A stretch of DNA of 64,000 nt, from the NCBI GenBank assembly GCA_963780675.1, contig CAWACR010000009.1:62001-126000 (forward strand), written 5' to 3'. Shown piece by piece: positions 1-9,342 of this stretch. Within the stretch, counting starts at the first letter, position 1, and each line of letters starts with the position of its first letter. A program made the position numbers and the translations under genes. This stretch comes from JAHECE01 sp963780675 (GTDB lineage Bacteria > Actinomycetota > Actinomycetes > Actinomycetales > JAHECE01). The notes under the pieces are model-generated. The model had not been told where the DNA came from. It was given only the letters and a program-made list of their open reading frames with translations, and ran no database searches.

Positions 1-318
1 CGAACTGCTCGACCTCACCTCGTGGTGAGCGCAGCCGCCCAGCGCCCCCCGCCTCCCCCACAATCGAGAGCGTCGAGTCGTCCCCTCACGGCCGTCCGCC
101 CGGTGCGACCGCGCCCCGCCTGATCCGCCGGGGCCGACACCAGAGGGTGTCGCTCACGATCCTGGGCGCGGGGACGTCGACCCGGGTTGCGGGTTCGAGC
201 AAGGCGCAGGCATCACAGACCAGGGCGCGCGCCATGGTCTGGCGTTGGCTTGCGCCGCCGGTCAAGGCCCTGCCGGACCCCTCTTGCAGATCAGGTCACC
301 GCCGCGACGAGCGTCAGC
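1..318. other. Left-edge stretch without an assignable gene
   Basis: The first 27 bases can be read on the plus strand as the end of a coding region (residues ELLDLTSW and a TGA at 25-27), so a gene may run in from the left, but this is too short to identify. From 28 to 318 I see no open frame with recognisable protein character. The plus-strand frame from 147 to 332 runs over the tail of the minus-strand membrane gene and is not convincing. Confidence 0.25.
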
Positions 319-1065
319 TCACTGGCCGGTAGCCGCGAGGGGTCCGTCGCGCCGTCCGGCCAGTGATTCCCGTGCCACCCGCAGCAAGTGAGGGACGAGC
401 AGTATCAGCCAGGCGGCCGTGGGAAGAAGGGACACCATGGCAAAGGTCAGCCCGACCGGGCCAGCGTTCGCGGGAACGAGCATGGTCACTCCCGTGAGGA
501 CACCGATGAGACCGGGTAGCCGGCCGAAGACGTGGTAGCGGACCATCATGGCCGAGAAGAGGAGCGTGCTGATCGCACCGAGGACGTAACTGGTAGCGAA
601 CGTTCCGCCGTTGTACAAGGTGAGCAGCGTCGTGCCGGCTGCCAGCAGTGCGGCCTTGTCGCTTGCGGTGGTCGCTGCGACGAACTGGTCGCTCAGCATC
701 CACATCGAGAAGGTAGCTTCGCGGGAGACGACGAAGAGCACGAGGCTGAACAGGCCGATCACCAGTGCCAGCAGCGCCCACGCGGGGGCTACCAGGCGTA
801 CCACCACGTACAGCGCGAGGTAGAAGGGGACCATCACGAGGTAGTCGAGGGTGAGCAGGACGTCGAGGTCGAGGAGCCCGAGCAGCGGGTTCTCCTGGAA
901 CAACGCGAAGAAGGCCTCGACGGTGGTGGGCGGTGGGCTGAGGATGAAGACAGCTGCCTGGAGGGGGATCATCACCACCACAAACACCGCTGCGGCGGCG
1001 CCGAGCCTGACCAATCCTCGCCATTCAGCGCCGACCGGCCACCTCGCTGTGGCTTCAGCGGTCAT
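319..1065 (-). CDS. Polytopic membrane protein, DUF4386-like
   Basis: A 248-residue, strongly hydrophobic protein with about six to seven membrane-spanning segments, starting near residue 22 and ending near residue 225, and a short basic C-terminus. The ATG at 1065 follows a good GGGAGGT-type ribosome site. It lies 30 bp downstream of the SRPBCC gene on the same strand, so the two are probably one transcript. The spacing of the segments recalls the DUF4386 family of small integral membrane proteins of unknown role. No catalytic motif is visible and no function is claimed. Confidence 0.7.
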   Translation of the reverse strand: MTAEATARWPVGAEWRGLVRLGAAAAVFVVVMIPLQAAVFILSPPPTTVEAFFALFQENPLLGLLDLDVLLTLDYLVMVPFYLALYVVVRLVAPAWALLALVIGLFSLVLFVVSREATFSMWMLSDQFVAATTASDKAALLAAGTTLLTLYNGGTFATSYVLGAISTLLFSAMMVRYHVFGRLPGLIGVLTGVTMLVPANAGPVGLTFAMVSLLPTAAWLILLVPHLLRVARESLAGRRDGPLAATGQ

Positions 1066-1095
1066 CTCCGCACCTCCCGCGCCGTTCGTGTCCGG

Positions 1096-1542
1096 TCACG
1101 AGGGGCCGGGCCCGGCCTCGGCCTCGAGTCTGCGCTTCATCCCGGTCCAGATCTTGCGCTCCATGCGTCGACCAATCGGCCCCACCAGGGGACCGAGCGC
1201 CCGAAACCATCCCTTCGGGCGGACCTGCCAGTCCCAGACCATGAGCGTGGCATCAGCCTCGGCGGTGAAGGTCAGCGTCCCGGAGGTTGCCATCATCGAA
1301 CTCGTGGTCAGCGAACCCAGCCGGTGAGGCCGGTCGAACTCGGTCAACTCCACGAGCATGTCCACGCCAGCCTTGCCCATGCGTGCACGGAACCTGGCGC
1401 CGAGCCCGATGGGCTCAGGAGTCAGCAACTCGACCTCAGTCATGGCGGCGTTGAATGAGGGCTCGTTACGCGAATCGGCCACCATGTCGAAGACCCGCTC
1501 CAGCGGCGCCGCGACCCGGACACTCCCAGTGACATGGGCCAC
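1096..1542 (-). CDS. SRPBCC (START/polyketide-cyclase fold) protein
   Basis: 148 residues. The opening segment (VRVAAPLERVFDMVADSRNE) and the later RVFDMVAD...LGARFRARM pattern are typical of the SRPBCC superfamily, whose members form a deep hydrophobic ligand pocket. The family usually acts as a lipid/polyketide-binding or stress-related protein, and the ligand cannot be inferred here. It is the promoter-proximal member of a two-gene unit with the membrane protein ending at 319, 30 bp apart. Length is normal for the family and the frame is intact. Confidence 0.8.
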   Translation of the reverse strand: MAHVTGSVRVAAPLERVFDMVADSRNEPSFNAAMTEVELLTPEPIGLGARFRARMGKAGVDMLVELTEFDRPHRLGSLTTSSMMATSGTLTFTAEADATLMVWDWQVRPKGWFRALGPLVGPIGRRMERKIWTGMKRRLEAEAGPGPS

Positions 1543-1689
1543 ATCCCGATCCTAGGGCTCACCAGGCACGACGGAGCCGGGACCCTGGGCACGCTTGCCC
1601 AGTCAGCCAGGGATGGGACTGTAAATCCCCAGTAGAGGCCCTGCTAACCGCTGAGCCAGCAGTTGGAAGGCCGCCGCGGGCCTCCCCGC

Positions 1690-1920
1690 CCGTGAGGACG
1701 ACGTTCCCCGGCCTGAGGCACGTGGCGGCAGAGGGTTTGGCGGGTGACCCCGGAGCTCCTTGCCGAGCCCGCCGACGTCGATGCCGGGTTGTCCCATGGA
1801 GGCAATCGCGAGGCGCGTCTCGGCGCGGGGCATCGTGGTGGGGCGACCGCCCATGCGTCCGCGGGCACGGGCAGCGGCCAGCCCAGCGGTCGTGCGGTCG
1901 GAGGTGAGCTGCCCACCGGA
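1690..1920 (-). pseudogene. Serine recombinase (resolvase/invertase) C-terminal remnant
   Basis: Reading the minus strand from 1920, the residues TTAGLAAARARGRMGGRPT are the classic junction between the catalytic domain's last helix and the DNA-binding tail of Tn3-resolvase/Hin-type serine recombinases. The helix-turn-helix continues as AIASMGQPGIDVGGLGKELR, then a one-base frame change near 1748 leads to VTRQTLCRHV, the recognition helix of the same HTH_7 domain. Only about 70 residues survive; the catalytic N-terminal domain with the active-site serine is absent upstream. This is a dead fragment and evidence of past mobile DNA here. Confidence 0.75.
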
Positions 1921-2201
1921 GCAGCCGGGCCGGCGTCTTGAGCCGACTCAGCCTGGCGGGTGGGCCCCGTCGGGCGTTCATGGCGGCCCCGATTGCGACA
2001 CCGACGCCCGCCCCAACGGCCACGCCAATCGCGATCGCCCAGCCGCCGACCCCGGTACTGGCTCTACTGGCCGGGCTCAAGATCGTCGACGACCGGTCCG
2101 GTGGAGTGGGGTCGGGAGCGGACTCCTGCGAAGACGCTGGTCAGGAGGTCGAACCGGCGCCACGTGATGGACTCACTCCGTCCCCGTCCTGATCGCGGAG
2201 T

Positions 2202-2858
2202 TCAGCTCAGGCGGAATGGTGGGTAGCGGTCGGTGACGAGCAGCGTGGAGTAGGCGCTCACGCGTAGCGCCCATCGCCCGACTCCGACGACGTAGTCGAA
2301 CAGCCCTCGCGGGTAGCGGCCGGTGAACAGGATCGCGAACCAGGCGATGATCACCGCAAACAGCGCACCCACGCCGAGGAACGCCAGCACGACGATGTGG
2401 GGAATGACGAGCAGCCACTTCACGAGCGGCAGCCACCGGTTGAGGTTCCGCTCGGCGTCGGGGTAGTCGATGTCCAGGCGGACGGCCTGCTGGTCGACCG
2501 TGGACGGGTACTGGTCGGTGAGCAGTACCCCGTAGGCCATCACGCGGGTGGCGAACCGGTTGAACTCCAGGGCGAAGTCGAACCACCAGCGCGGGTAGCG
2601 CCGGCGGAACAGGATCATCAACAGGGTGGCGGCGGACAGCCCCGCAGCAATGCCTCCGCCGGTTCGGCTGACCTCGGAGAGCACCTTCCCGGCCTCGGTC
2701 ACCACCGTGACCGTCGAGGTGACGGTCGCGGACAGAGCGTTCAGGACGATGGCGATCGGGATGATCCAGATGGCCCGGAACGCGGTGCTCACTCGGTCGA
2801 GCGACTCGGGGTAGTCCACGTCGAGGCGTGCGGCGTAGTGCTCGGTCTGGGTGGTCAT
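2202..2858 (-). CDS. DUF4389 membrane protein
   Basis: 218 residues from an ATG at 2858 preceded by GGAGGAG; the longer upstream frame lacks protein character. Two copies of a repeat are visible: a D-Y-P-E/D segment (VDYPESLDRVS, then IDYPDAERNLNRW), each followed by hydrophobic helices and an R-Y-P-R-W/G-F-D signature (RRYPRWWFDFALEFNRF; GRYPRGLFDYVVGVGRW). This is the DUF4389 pattern, found in actinobacterial membrane proteins of unknown function. About four to five membrane segments are predicted by eye. It stands alone between remnants. Confidence 0.85.
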   Translation of the reverse strand: MTTQTEHYAARLDVDYPESLDRVSTAFRAIWIIPIAIVLNALSATVTSTVTVVTEAGKVLSEVSRTGGGIAAGLSAATLLMILFRRRYPRWWFDFALEFNRFATRVMAYGVLLTDQYPSTVDQQAVRLDIDYPDAERNLNRWLPLVKWLLVIPHIVVLAFLGVGALFAVIIAWFAILFTGRYPRGLFDYVVGVGRWALRVSAYSTLLVTDRYPPFRLS

Positions 2859-3325
2859 GGCTCTCCTCCATCGAGCTGTGGACAGCGGGTCCGGCCAGGA
2901 CGAGAACCGCCCTTCCGTCCGTGGCCGCCCCGGTCGAGCGCCTGGTGCTCGCAGGCCGCCCCGCTCGGGCAAGCGGTCGGTGACACCGAGCGCCCCTCGC
3001 TGGCCAGCAGGGCTCAGCAACTCGCCCGATGCCACCGTAGTCCGGACGGCACCTCGTCAGGGTTCTACGAGGCGTGCCGGCCTCCGGCAGTTAGCCAGCG
3101 CGAGTCGGCGAGCGTCCGCACGTTGGGTCGAGCCTTGCTGACGCGCGAGCCGGGCTTGCTGCCCGCCTGCGATCGATGGGGAGCGCCGCGGAGCGAGCTG
3201 GGGCGCGGGCCCGGACCGGTGCTCGGGCGAGCCGACAGTCCTGCCTGCGAAGGTGCCTTATCAGCCGGGTCGACCCGATCCAGCCCACCCCGCAATCCGA
3301 GTGCGTGCGCGCGAGTGTCACCGCC

Positions 3326-4262
3326 ATGGGGTTCTGGGCGAGGTCGTGGACCGGGTCGCGCGGGAGAGCGGGTTCTCCGGTGTGGTGCGAGTCGAGCACG
3401 AGGACCCACTGATCTTCGAGGGGGCGTACGGGCATGCCGACCGTCGGCACGAGATCCCGATGCGGGTGGACTCGCAACTGGCGATCGCCAGCGGCACGAG
3501 GCCCTGACGGCGGTCGCCGTGATGAGCCTGGTCCAGGACGGCGTACTCGAGCTCGGCATGCCCGCTCGGCCCCTCCTGGGAGAGGACCTTCCCCTGGTCG
3601 GCGAGCACGTGACGGTCGAGCACCTGTTGGCCGACCGCTCCGGGATCGGCGACTACCTCGACGAGGACGACGGCCTGGACCTGAACGCCCACCTGATGCC
3701 CGTGCCTGTCCACGAGTTGGCCTCCACCCAGGACTACGTGCGGGTCCTTGACGCTCGCCCGGCGAAGTTCGCGCCCGGGACCGGCTTCTCCTACTGCAAC
3801 GCCGGCTACGTCATCCTCGCCCCAGTCATCGAGCGCGCCACCGGAACGCCGTTCCACGACGTCGTCCGGCGCCGGGTGTGCGAACCGGCGGGGATGGGCG
3901 ACACCGCGTTCCTGCGATCCGATGAGCTTCCCGGCCGCGCGGTCGTCGGCTACCTGAGCGTGGACGGGGCCCAGCGCAGCAATGTGTTCCACCTACCCGT
4001 GCTCGGCAGCGGGGACGGCGGGATCTACTCCACCGCCAGTGACGTGCACCGGTTCTGGTCGGCGCTGCTCGGCGGCCGGATCATACGGTCCGACCTCGTC
4101 GAGGCGATGCTGCCACGGCGCAGCGACCTGCCCACCGCGCACGGTGTCGGCTACGGGCTCGGCTTCTGGCTCGGCGAGGGCGACCGCATCCTCACCCTCG
4201 AGGGATACGACGCGGGGGTGTCGTACCGCAGCCAACACCACCGAGACACCGACCGGGCGCTC
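3326..4262 (+). pseudogene. Serine hydrolase (beta-lactamase/PBP4* family), disrupted
   Basis: A penicillin-binding-protein-like serine hydrolase in pieces. The N-terminal part (GFSGVVRVEHEDPLIFEGAYG) runs to the active-site motif, where the frame breaks at about 3499. The residues before the break are QLAIASGT, and restoring one A makes the next codon AAG, giving S-G-T-K, the catalytic SxxK. The plus-one frame then reads on with ALTAVAVMSLVQDG, FSYCNAGY (YxN motif) and GDGGIYSTASDV. Homology stops near 4262, where it runs into the inverted amidase fragment and lacks the normal C-terminus. A second indel near 3330 separates ATG from the first conserved residues. Confidence 0.75.
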
Positions 4263-4825
4263 ACCCCGCGGCACTGGGCCGGCCAGCGCAAGGAGCCGAG
4301 GCCGTCGTTGCCGAGCGCGAGCGGACTCATCCCGGCCGTTAGGCCCACGGCTTCACCGCCGCTGGACGCGCCCGGCATCCGGGACCGGTCCCACGGGTTC
4401 ACGGTCGCCCCCCATAGCTCGCTGTCGGTGTGCCGGCGCACCCGTGGCTCGGGCAGTTCGTGCGCGCCAGCCGTACCGCCCCGGCCGCCCGCAGTCGCTC
4501 GACCGCCGGCGCGTCACGGCTCGGATACGCCCCTGCCAGTGCCGCGGCACCTGCGGTCGTCGGCGTCCCGGCGAGGTCGATGTTCCCCTTGCCGATGAAC
4601 GGAACCCCGTGCAGGGCCGGCAGGCTCCCCGGCCGCCACAAGCGCGGTCGGCAGCCCGCGCCCGCTCCAGGGCGCGGTCGGACGGACGACGGTGACGGCT
4701 TTGGACGGTCGGGTTCGCTGAAGGTGGTCCCGGATCACCTCCACGCTGGACGCTGCCCGAACCTGATCGTCTGAGCGAGATCCATGGGCGCTGAGCCGCC
4801 AGAGCTCGTCCGCCGTCGTGGACAC
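4262..4825 (-). pseudogene. Amidase-signature enzyme, N-terminal half, multiply frameshifted
   Basis: From the ATG at 4825 the minus strand encodes the start of an amidase-signature (GatA-like) hydrolase: a DELWRLSA opening, HGVPFIGKGNIDLAGTPTT carrying the catalytic lysine, APAVERLRAAGAVRLARTN, then TDSELWGATVNPWDRSR and SSGGEAVGLTAGMSPLALG, the Ser-cisSer region. At least three frame changes separate these blocks, and homology ends near 4262. The C-terminal half is missing and the fragment meets the tail of the opposing serine-hydrolase remnant. It is not expected to be functional. Confidence 0.75.
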
Positions 4826-4888
4826 CTGCCTCTCCTCCTCTCCTCGATCCCGGGTGGAGCCCGTGCATCGCCGGGAGGCCGTCGCCGT

Positions 4889-6436
4889 TCAGCCCGTGTG
4901 GTGGGTGCGGCCCGGGACGGCACGCCTCGCGAGGACGCTCGCAGCGAGGGTGGCGGCCGTGGCGGCGGCGGCGGCGCGTTGCGCCCAGAGGCGCGGGTTG
5001 CTCGCCGGGGACCGATGCTCGGCCGACAGGGGCATGGGTGCGGCGAGGTGCAGGGTCACGGATCCGGCGTCGTCGGGGGCGAAGGCGACCTGGATGCTGC
5101 CCAGGTCGTAGGCGGTCAGGTAGACGCGGAACAGGTACGGGTCGTTCTCGTCGTCGGGGTGCAGCGGGAAGCCCCGGTAGAGCACTGGCACGGGGCTCAT
5201 CAACCGCAGCACGAGAGTGCCGTGGCGGGCCAGGACCTCGAAACCGGCGCCGAAGAACCCCCGGATCCGCACGTCGGTGAGGGTGGCAGGCCCGGGCAGC
5301 GCGTACCACCCGCACAACTCGTCCCAGACCTCCGGGCGTTGCGGCACGTCCCGGCGGGCGGTGTCGTCGGGGACGTCGAGCGCCGCGGCGAGGAGCCGGT
5401 TCGCCTCGACCGGCAACCACGCGGCCGCGCCGACGGCACCGTTGGTGAAGATCATGACGGCGGCGCCGTCGTCGGGGGCCACGACGATCTGCGCGTAGTG
5501 GGGTGGCAGCACCCCTTGGTGCTCGACCACGGCGTGGCCGCCCAGGCGGGCGCGGAAGAACGCCAACCCCAGGCCCGGGAGCCGGTGGTCGGGTTGGTGC
5601 TGGGGCGCGAACATCGCAGCGAGGGTCTGGGGTCGCAGGACGCTGCCGTGGTCGTTGCTGCCGCCGCCCAGCAGGGCGCTCAGGTAGCGGGCCATGTCGC
5701 GGGGGGTGGAGTAGATCGCGCCGGCGCCGGCGGGCACGAGGTCACGCTCCGGGTCGGGGCGCGGTCCGTGCGCGCCAAGCCGGTACCCGGTCACCACGCG
5801 GGAGGCGTCCACCTCGGCGCGCAGCAGCGTGGTGTCGCCCATGCCGAGCGGGGTGAAGACGTGCTCGCGCAGGTAGGTGTGGAAGGGCCGGCCGGTGACG
5901 TCCTCGACGAGCTGTCCGAGGGTCGCGATCCCGTGGTCGCCGTAGCGGAAGCGGGTGCCGGGCTCGGCCTCCAGCCGTAGACCGCCGCGGTAGTACTCGG
6001 CCAGGGACGGCAGGCGCGCCCCGGCGGGGACCGTCTCCCCGAAGTCGCGGCGGAGCATCCCGGCTCGCGGCACCTGTTCGCTGATCCCCGCGGTGTGGGT
6101 GAGCAGGTGCCGCAGGGTGGCCGGACGGAAGCCCGCCCTCGCCGGGATCAGGCGGTAGGCGCGCAGGTAGTCGCTCGCCGGCGCGTCGAGGTCGACCAGC
6201 CCTTGCTCGTGGAGCTGCATGACGGCGATGGCGGTGAAGGTCTTGGTGATCGAGGCGATCCGGAACACCGTGTCGAGCCCGACGCGGCGCCCCGTCTCGA
6301 TGTCGGCGAGGCCGTGGGCGTGGAAGTCGAGCACACCGTCGCGGACGAGCCCGGCGGCGAGGCCGACGCTCGCCCGTCGGGCGAGGATCTCGTTCACCCC
6401 CGCTGCCAGCCGTTCCGAACCTCCTGCCCGGCTCAC
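4889..6436 (-). CDS. Serine hydrolase, class C beta-lactamase-like (copy A)
   Basis: 515 residues from a GTG at 6436 whose last two bases overlap the TGA of copy B (GTGA), so translation is probably coupled. The beta-lactamase/PBP fold is clear: VFRIASITKTFTAIAV holds the catalytic S62-I-T-K65, HLLTHTAG follows, the second motif is Y-G-D (canonical Y-x-N) in RFRYGDHGIATLGQLV, and GAGAIYSTPRDMARYLSALL is typical. A C-terminal beta domain (about residues 380-480) ends in a hydrophobic alanine-rich stretch, ATAATLAASVLARR, that may anchor the protein. The substrate is unknown; relatives include esterases, D-aminopeptidases and penicillin-binding hydrolases. It is a tandem paralogue of copy B. 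Confidence 0.85.
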   Translation of the reverse strand: MSRAGGSERLAAGVNEILARRASVGLAAGLVRDGVLDFHAHGLADIETGRRVGLDTVFRIASITKTFTAIAVMQLHEQGLVDLDAPASDYLRAYRLIPARAGFRPATLRHLLTHTAGISEQVPRAGMLRRDFGETVPAGARLPSLAEYYRGGLRLEAEPGTRFRYGDHGIATLGQLVEDVTGRPFHTYLREHVFTPLGMGDTTLLRAEVDASRVVTGYRLGAHGPRPDPERDLVPAGAGAIYSTPRDMARYLSALLGGGSNDHGSVLRPQTLAAMFAPQHQPDHRLPGLGLAFFRARLGGHAVVEHQGVLPPHYAQIVVAPDDGAAVMIFTNGAVGAAAWLPVEANRLLAAALDVPDDTARRDVPQRPEVWDELCGWYALPGPATLTDVRIRGFFGAGFEVLARHGTLVLRLMSPVPVLYRGFPLHPDDENDPYLFRVYLTAYDLGSIQVAFAPDDAGSVTLHLAAPMPLSAEHRSPASNPRLWAQRAAAAATAATLAASVLARRAVPGRTHHTG

Positions 6437-7946
6437 AACGGCCCCCGTGAGGACCGCGGCGTGGTGCGGCGGCCACGCCAGCGGGCCACGCGCGCGAGGA
6501 TGCTCGCGGCGGCGCCGACGGCGAGGGCGCCCTCGACCCACGGCCGGGGGTTGGTGGCGTCGGGGCGTTTGACGAAAGACATCGGGGTGAGCGTCAGGTG
6601 CAGAGCGTTGATCCGACCGTCGGTGTCCCGGCTGATCACGACCCGGCTGGGTCCGGCACCCAGCGGGCTCAGGTCGATCCGGAAGACGTCCGGGTCCGCA
6701 CCGTCGGGGTCCAGGGGCAGGCCGCGGCGCACGGCGGGCACCGGCAGCTGCCCCCGCAGGATCAGAAGGCCGCCCTTGACGGCGATCTCGACCCCGGCGC
6801 CGAGCAGCATCCGGGTTGCGGGTCGGTGAGCGCGCCCGGGCCGAAGGCGTACCAGCCGCACACCTCGGGCCAGGTCCAGGGCCGCTGCGCGACCGGCCCG
6901 GGGCCGTCCTCGGCCGGCTCGTCGAGAAGGAGGCTGAGAAGCGCCCGGGTCGTGGGCGCGGGGGCGCCGCGGGGTTCGAAGTTCCCGGTGTTGGCCAGGG
7001 CGACGACGCCGACGCCTGCCTCGGGGACGGCCACGAGGTCGGACAGGAATCCCTTCCAGATCCCGTCGTGCCCCACGGTGGTGTGCCCCGCCAGCTCGCC
7101 GCGCTGGAAGCCCAGGCCCATGCCCGGCACCCGAGGGTCGGGCCGGTACTGCGGTGCGAACATGGTCTCCAGACTCGCCGGGCGCAGGATCAAGCCGCGC
7201 TCGTTCGCACCCCCACCCAGCAGCGCGGCGACATAGCGCGCCATGTCCCGCGCGGTGGAGTACGCCGCACCGCCACCGGCGGTGACCACCTCGAGGTCAC
7301 GGACCGCCCGGAGCCCGTCGGGGCGGACCTCGTACCCGCTCGCCAGGCGCGCCCGCACACGCTCGGAGCGGACGACGTCGGTGGTGTCCATGCCCAGGGG
7401 CGCGAAGACGTGCTCGCGCAGGTACCGCGCCAGCGGCGCCCCGGTGACGTCGGCGACGATCTGGCCGAGGGCGGTGAAGCCGTGGTTGGAGTAGGCCCAC
7501 CGCGTGCCCGGCTCCGCGTCGACGCGCAGACCGCCGCGGTAGTACTCCCCGAGCGCCGGCATCGGGGCGGCGGCCGGTGAGCCCCAGCCCATCGCCGGGC
7601 GGAACAGGTCCGCAGGACCCCGCACGGCCCGAACCCCGGCCGTGTGCGTGAGCAGGTGCCGCACCGTCACGGGCCGGAAGTCTCGCCTGGCCGGGACGAG
7701 CCGGAACGCGCGCAGGTACTCAGCGGCGGGCGCGTCGAGGTCGACCAGGCCCCGCTCCCACAGCTGCATCACCGCGATCGCCGTGAACGTCTTGGTGATC
7801 GAGGCGACACGGAAGACCGTGTCCTCGTCCACCCGCACCCCCGAGGCGATGTCGGCGACGCCACGCCCGTGGCACCAGACCTGGTCGCCTCGGACGACCG
7901 CGACCGCCAGGCCGGCGGCCGGCCAGCGGGCCAGCACGCGGCTCAC
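6433..7946 (-). CDS. Serine hydrolase, class C beta-lactamase-like (copy B), one frameshift
   Basis: Paralogue of copy A and first in the two-gene unit. GTG at 7946 (VSRVLARWPAAGLAVAV) is chosen by alignment with copy A; the open frame extends further upstream over the opposing acyltransferase remnant. Motifs: VFRVASITKTFTAIAV (SxxK), WAYSNHGFTALGQIV (YxN, intact here), GGGAAYSTARDMARYVAALL. The frame breaks near 6818: GPGALTDP is followed in the next frame by ATRMLLGAGVEIAVKGG, and adding one G to the CCG-CAACCC site restores continuity. The tail (MSFVKRPDATNPRPWVEGAL) and a closing helix match copy A. Either a recent mutation or a base-calling error; about 504 residues if repaired. Confidence 0.75.
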
Positions 7947-7965
7947 TACGGCCACGGACGAGGTG

Positions 7966-8745
7966 TCCCAGACCAGCCTGAACCAGGTCGTCGGAGCAGG
8001 CCGCCACCTCGCCGTCGCCCGCACGAGCCTCGACCTCGTCAAGGCCATCGGCCGCGACCACGGCGCGAGCGTCAACGACGTCCTGCTCACCCTGACCGCC
8101 GCCGGGCTGCGCGCGCTGCTGAGCGGGCGAGGCGAACCCGTCGACGACCTCCGCGCCGGCGTCTACGTGCCCGTCACCCTGCGCCGCGGCCCGCGCCAAG
8201 CCGCCCAGGGGAACCTCATCGCGCAGATGGTCGTGACCATCCCGCTCGGCCTGACCGGACCGCGCCGCCTCGAACACATCGCCGCCCAGACGACGACCCG
8301 CAAACTCAGGGACCGGCCCTCCCTGGGCTGGCTCACGACCAACCGGATCACCCGGCGCCTCCTGCTCCGGGTGGTCGGCCACCAGCCGGTCAACGTCACG
8401 ACCGCGGACCTGCCCGGCCCCGACCACCCCGTCTACCTCGCCGGGTCGCGCCTCCTCGACGTCTTCCCGATCTTGCCCTTGATCGGCAACATCCCCCTCG
8501 CCGTGGGCGCCCTGTCCTACGCCGGGACGTTCACCATCACCGTCGTCGCCGACCCCCACATCGTCCCCGACCTCGCAGTCTTCACCGACGCCATCCGCGG
8601 CGAGCTCCACGCCATGGCGACACCCTCTCGACCCGCAGGGCCGCCGACGGCCGAGGGCGGCGCCGCGGCGCGGCCGCCACCCGCCAGCTCCGATGCGCCG
8701 CCGGCGCAACGCCCGACCACGCCCTCGCCCGCCGCACAGGAGTGA
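7966..8745 (+). pseudogene. WS/DGAT-type O-acyltransferase, C-terminal half only
   Basis: The plus strand from about 7966 reads QTSLNQVVGAGRHLAV, then HGASVNDVLLTLTAAGLRAL, ATLRRG-type repeats and VTTADLPGPDHPVYLAGSRL, DVFPILPLIGNIPLAVGALSY: the second half of bacterial wax-ester synthase/diacylglycerol acyltransferases, including the DUF1298 region. The first half with the catalytic HHxxxDG is absent, and the 5' part overlaps the start of serine hydrolase B on the other strand. About 255 of roughly 450 residues remain. It stops at TGA 8743-8745, 2 bp before the flavodoxin ATG, so the truncated frame may still drive flavodoxin expression. Confidence 0.75.
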
Positions 8746-8747
8746 GC

Positions 8748-9290
8748 ATGCACGTCCTCGTCGTCTACGCCTCCAAATACGGCTCCACGGCCGAGATAGC
8801 CCAACGGATCGCCGCCGTCCTCACCGCGTCCGGTCACACCGCACAAGCGACGCCGGCCCGGCAGGTGCGCACCCTCGACGGTGTCGGGGCAGTGGTCGTC
8901 GGCTCCGCGGTCTACCTGGGGTCCTGGCTCAGGGACGCCTCCGCGTTCGTCGACGCGCACCGGGAGCAGCTGCGCGAGCGCCCGGTCTGGCTGTTCAGCA
9001 GCGGGCCGCTGCCCGGAGCGGTCGTCCCCGACACGATCGCCCAGGACGCCCCGGACGACGGCGCACCCAAGAAACTCGACGCGCTGGTGCACGACCTCAG
9101 GGCACGCGAGCACCAAGTCTTCGCCGGGCGCCTCGACCCGTCCCACCTCAAGGGCCGCGACCGCCTGATCCGAGCGCTACCCGCCGGCCGCGGCCTGCTG
9201 CCCGATGTCGACGGGCGGCAGTGGGACGCCATCGAGTCCTGGGCCCACTCCATCGCACACCAGCTGGACGACGGCACGGACTCCCGGTGA
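8748..9290 (+). CDS. Flavodoxin-domain protein (HemG-like)
   Basis: 180 residues from ATG 8748. The N-terminus HVLVVYASKYGSTAEIAQRI is a flavodoxin FMN phosphate loop (S-K-Y-G-S-T), followed by AVVVGSAVYLGSWLRDASAF and LFSSGPLPGA, matching the flavodoxin_5 subgroup that includes menaquinone-dependent protoporphyrinogen oxidase HemG and actinobacterial relatives. The length fits. The C-terminus (QWDAIESWAHSIAHQL) is also typical. It probably binds FMN and takes part in cytosolic redox transfer; the partner is not evident. It follows the truncated acyltransferase frame by 2 bp. Confidence 0.8.
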   Translation: MHVLVVYASKYGSTAEIAQRIAAVLTASGHTAQATPARQVRTLDGVGAVVVGSAVYLGSWLRDASAFVDAHREQLRERPVWLFSSGPLPGAVVPDTIAQDAPDDGAPKKLDALVHDLRAREHQVFAGRLDPSHLKGRDRLIRALPAGRGLLPDVDGRQWDAIESWAHSIAHQLDDGTDSR

Positions 9291-9342
9291 CGCGCGCCGT
9301 GCGTCAGTGACGGATCTGGCGTGGTCCCGCACCGCCGCCAGA

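Noticed and set aside
1608..1630. GGGACTGTAAATCCC resembles the anticodon arm of tRNA-Tyr
   Set aside because: No acceptor, D-arm, variable arm or T-arm fits around it; a short palindrome by chance.
2397..4598. Very long plus-strand open frame (733 codons)
   Set aside because: It crosses DUF4389 antisense and parts of the serine-hydrolase remnant; only a middle segment has protein character. High GC makes long chance frames.
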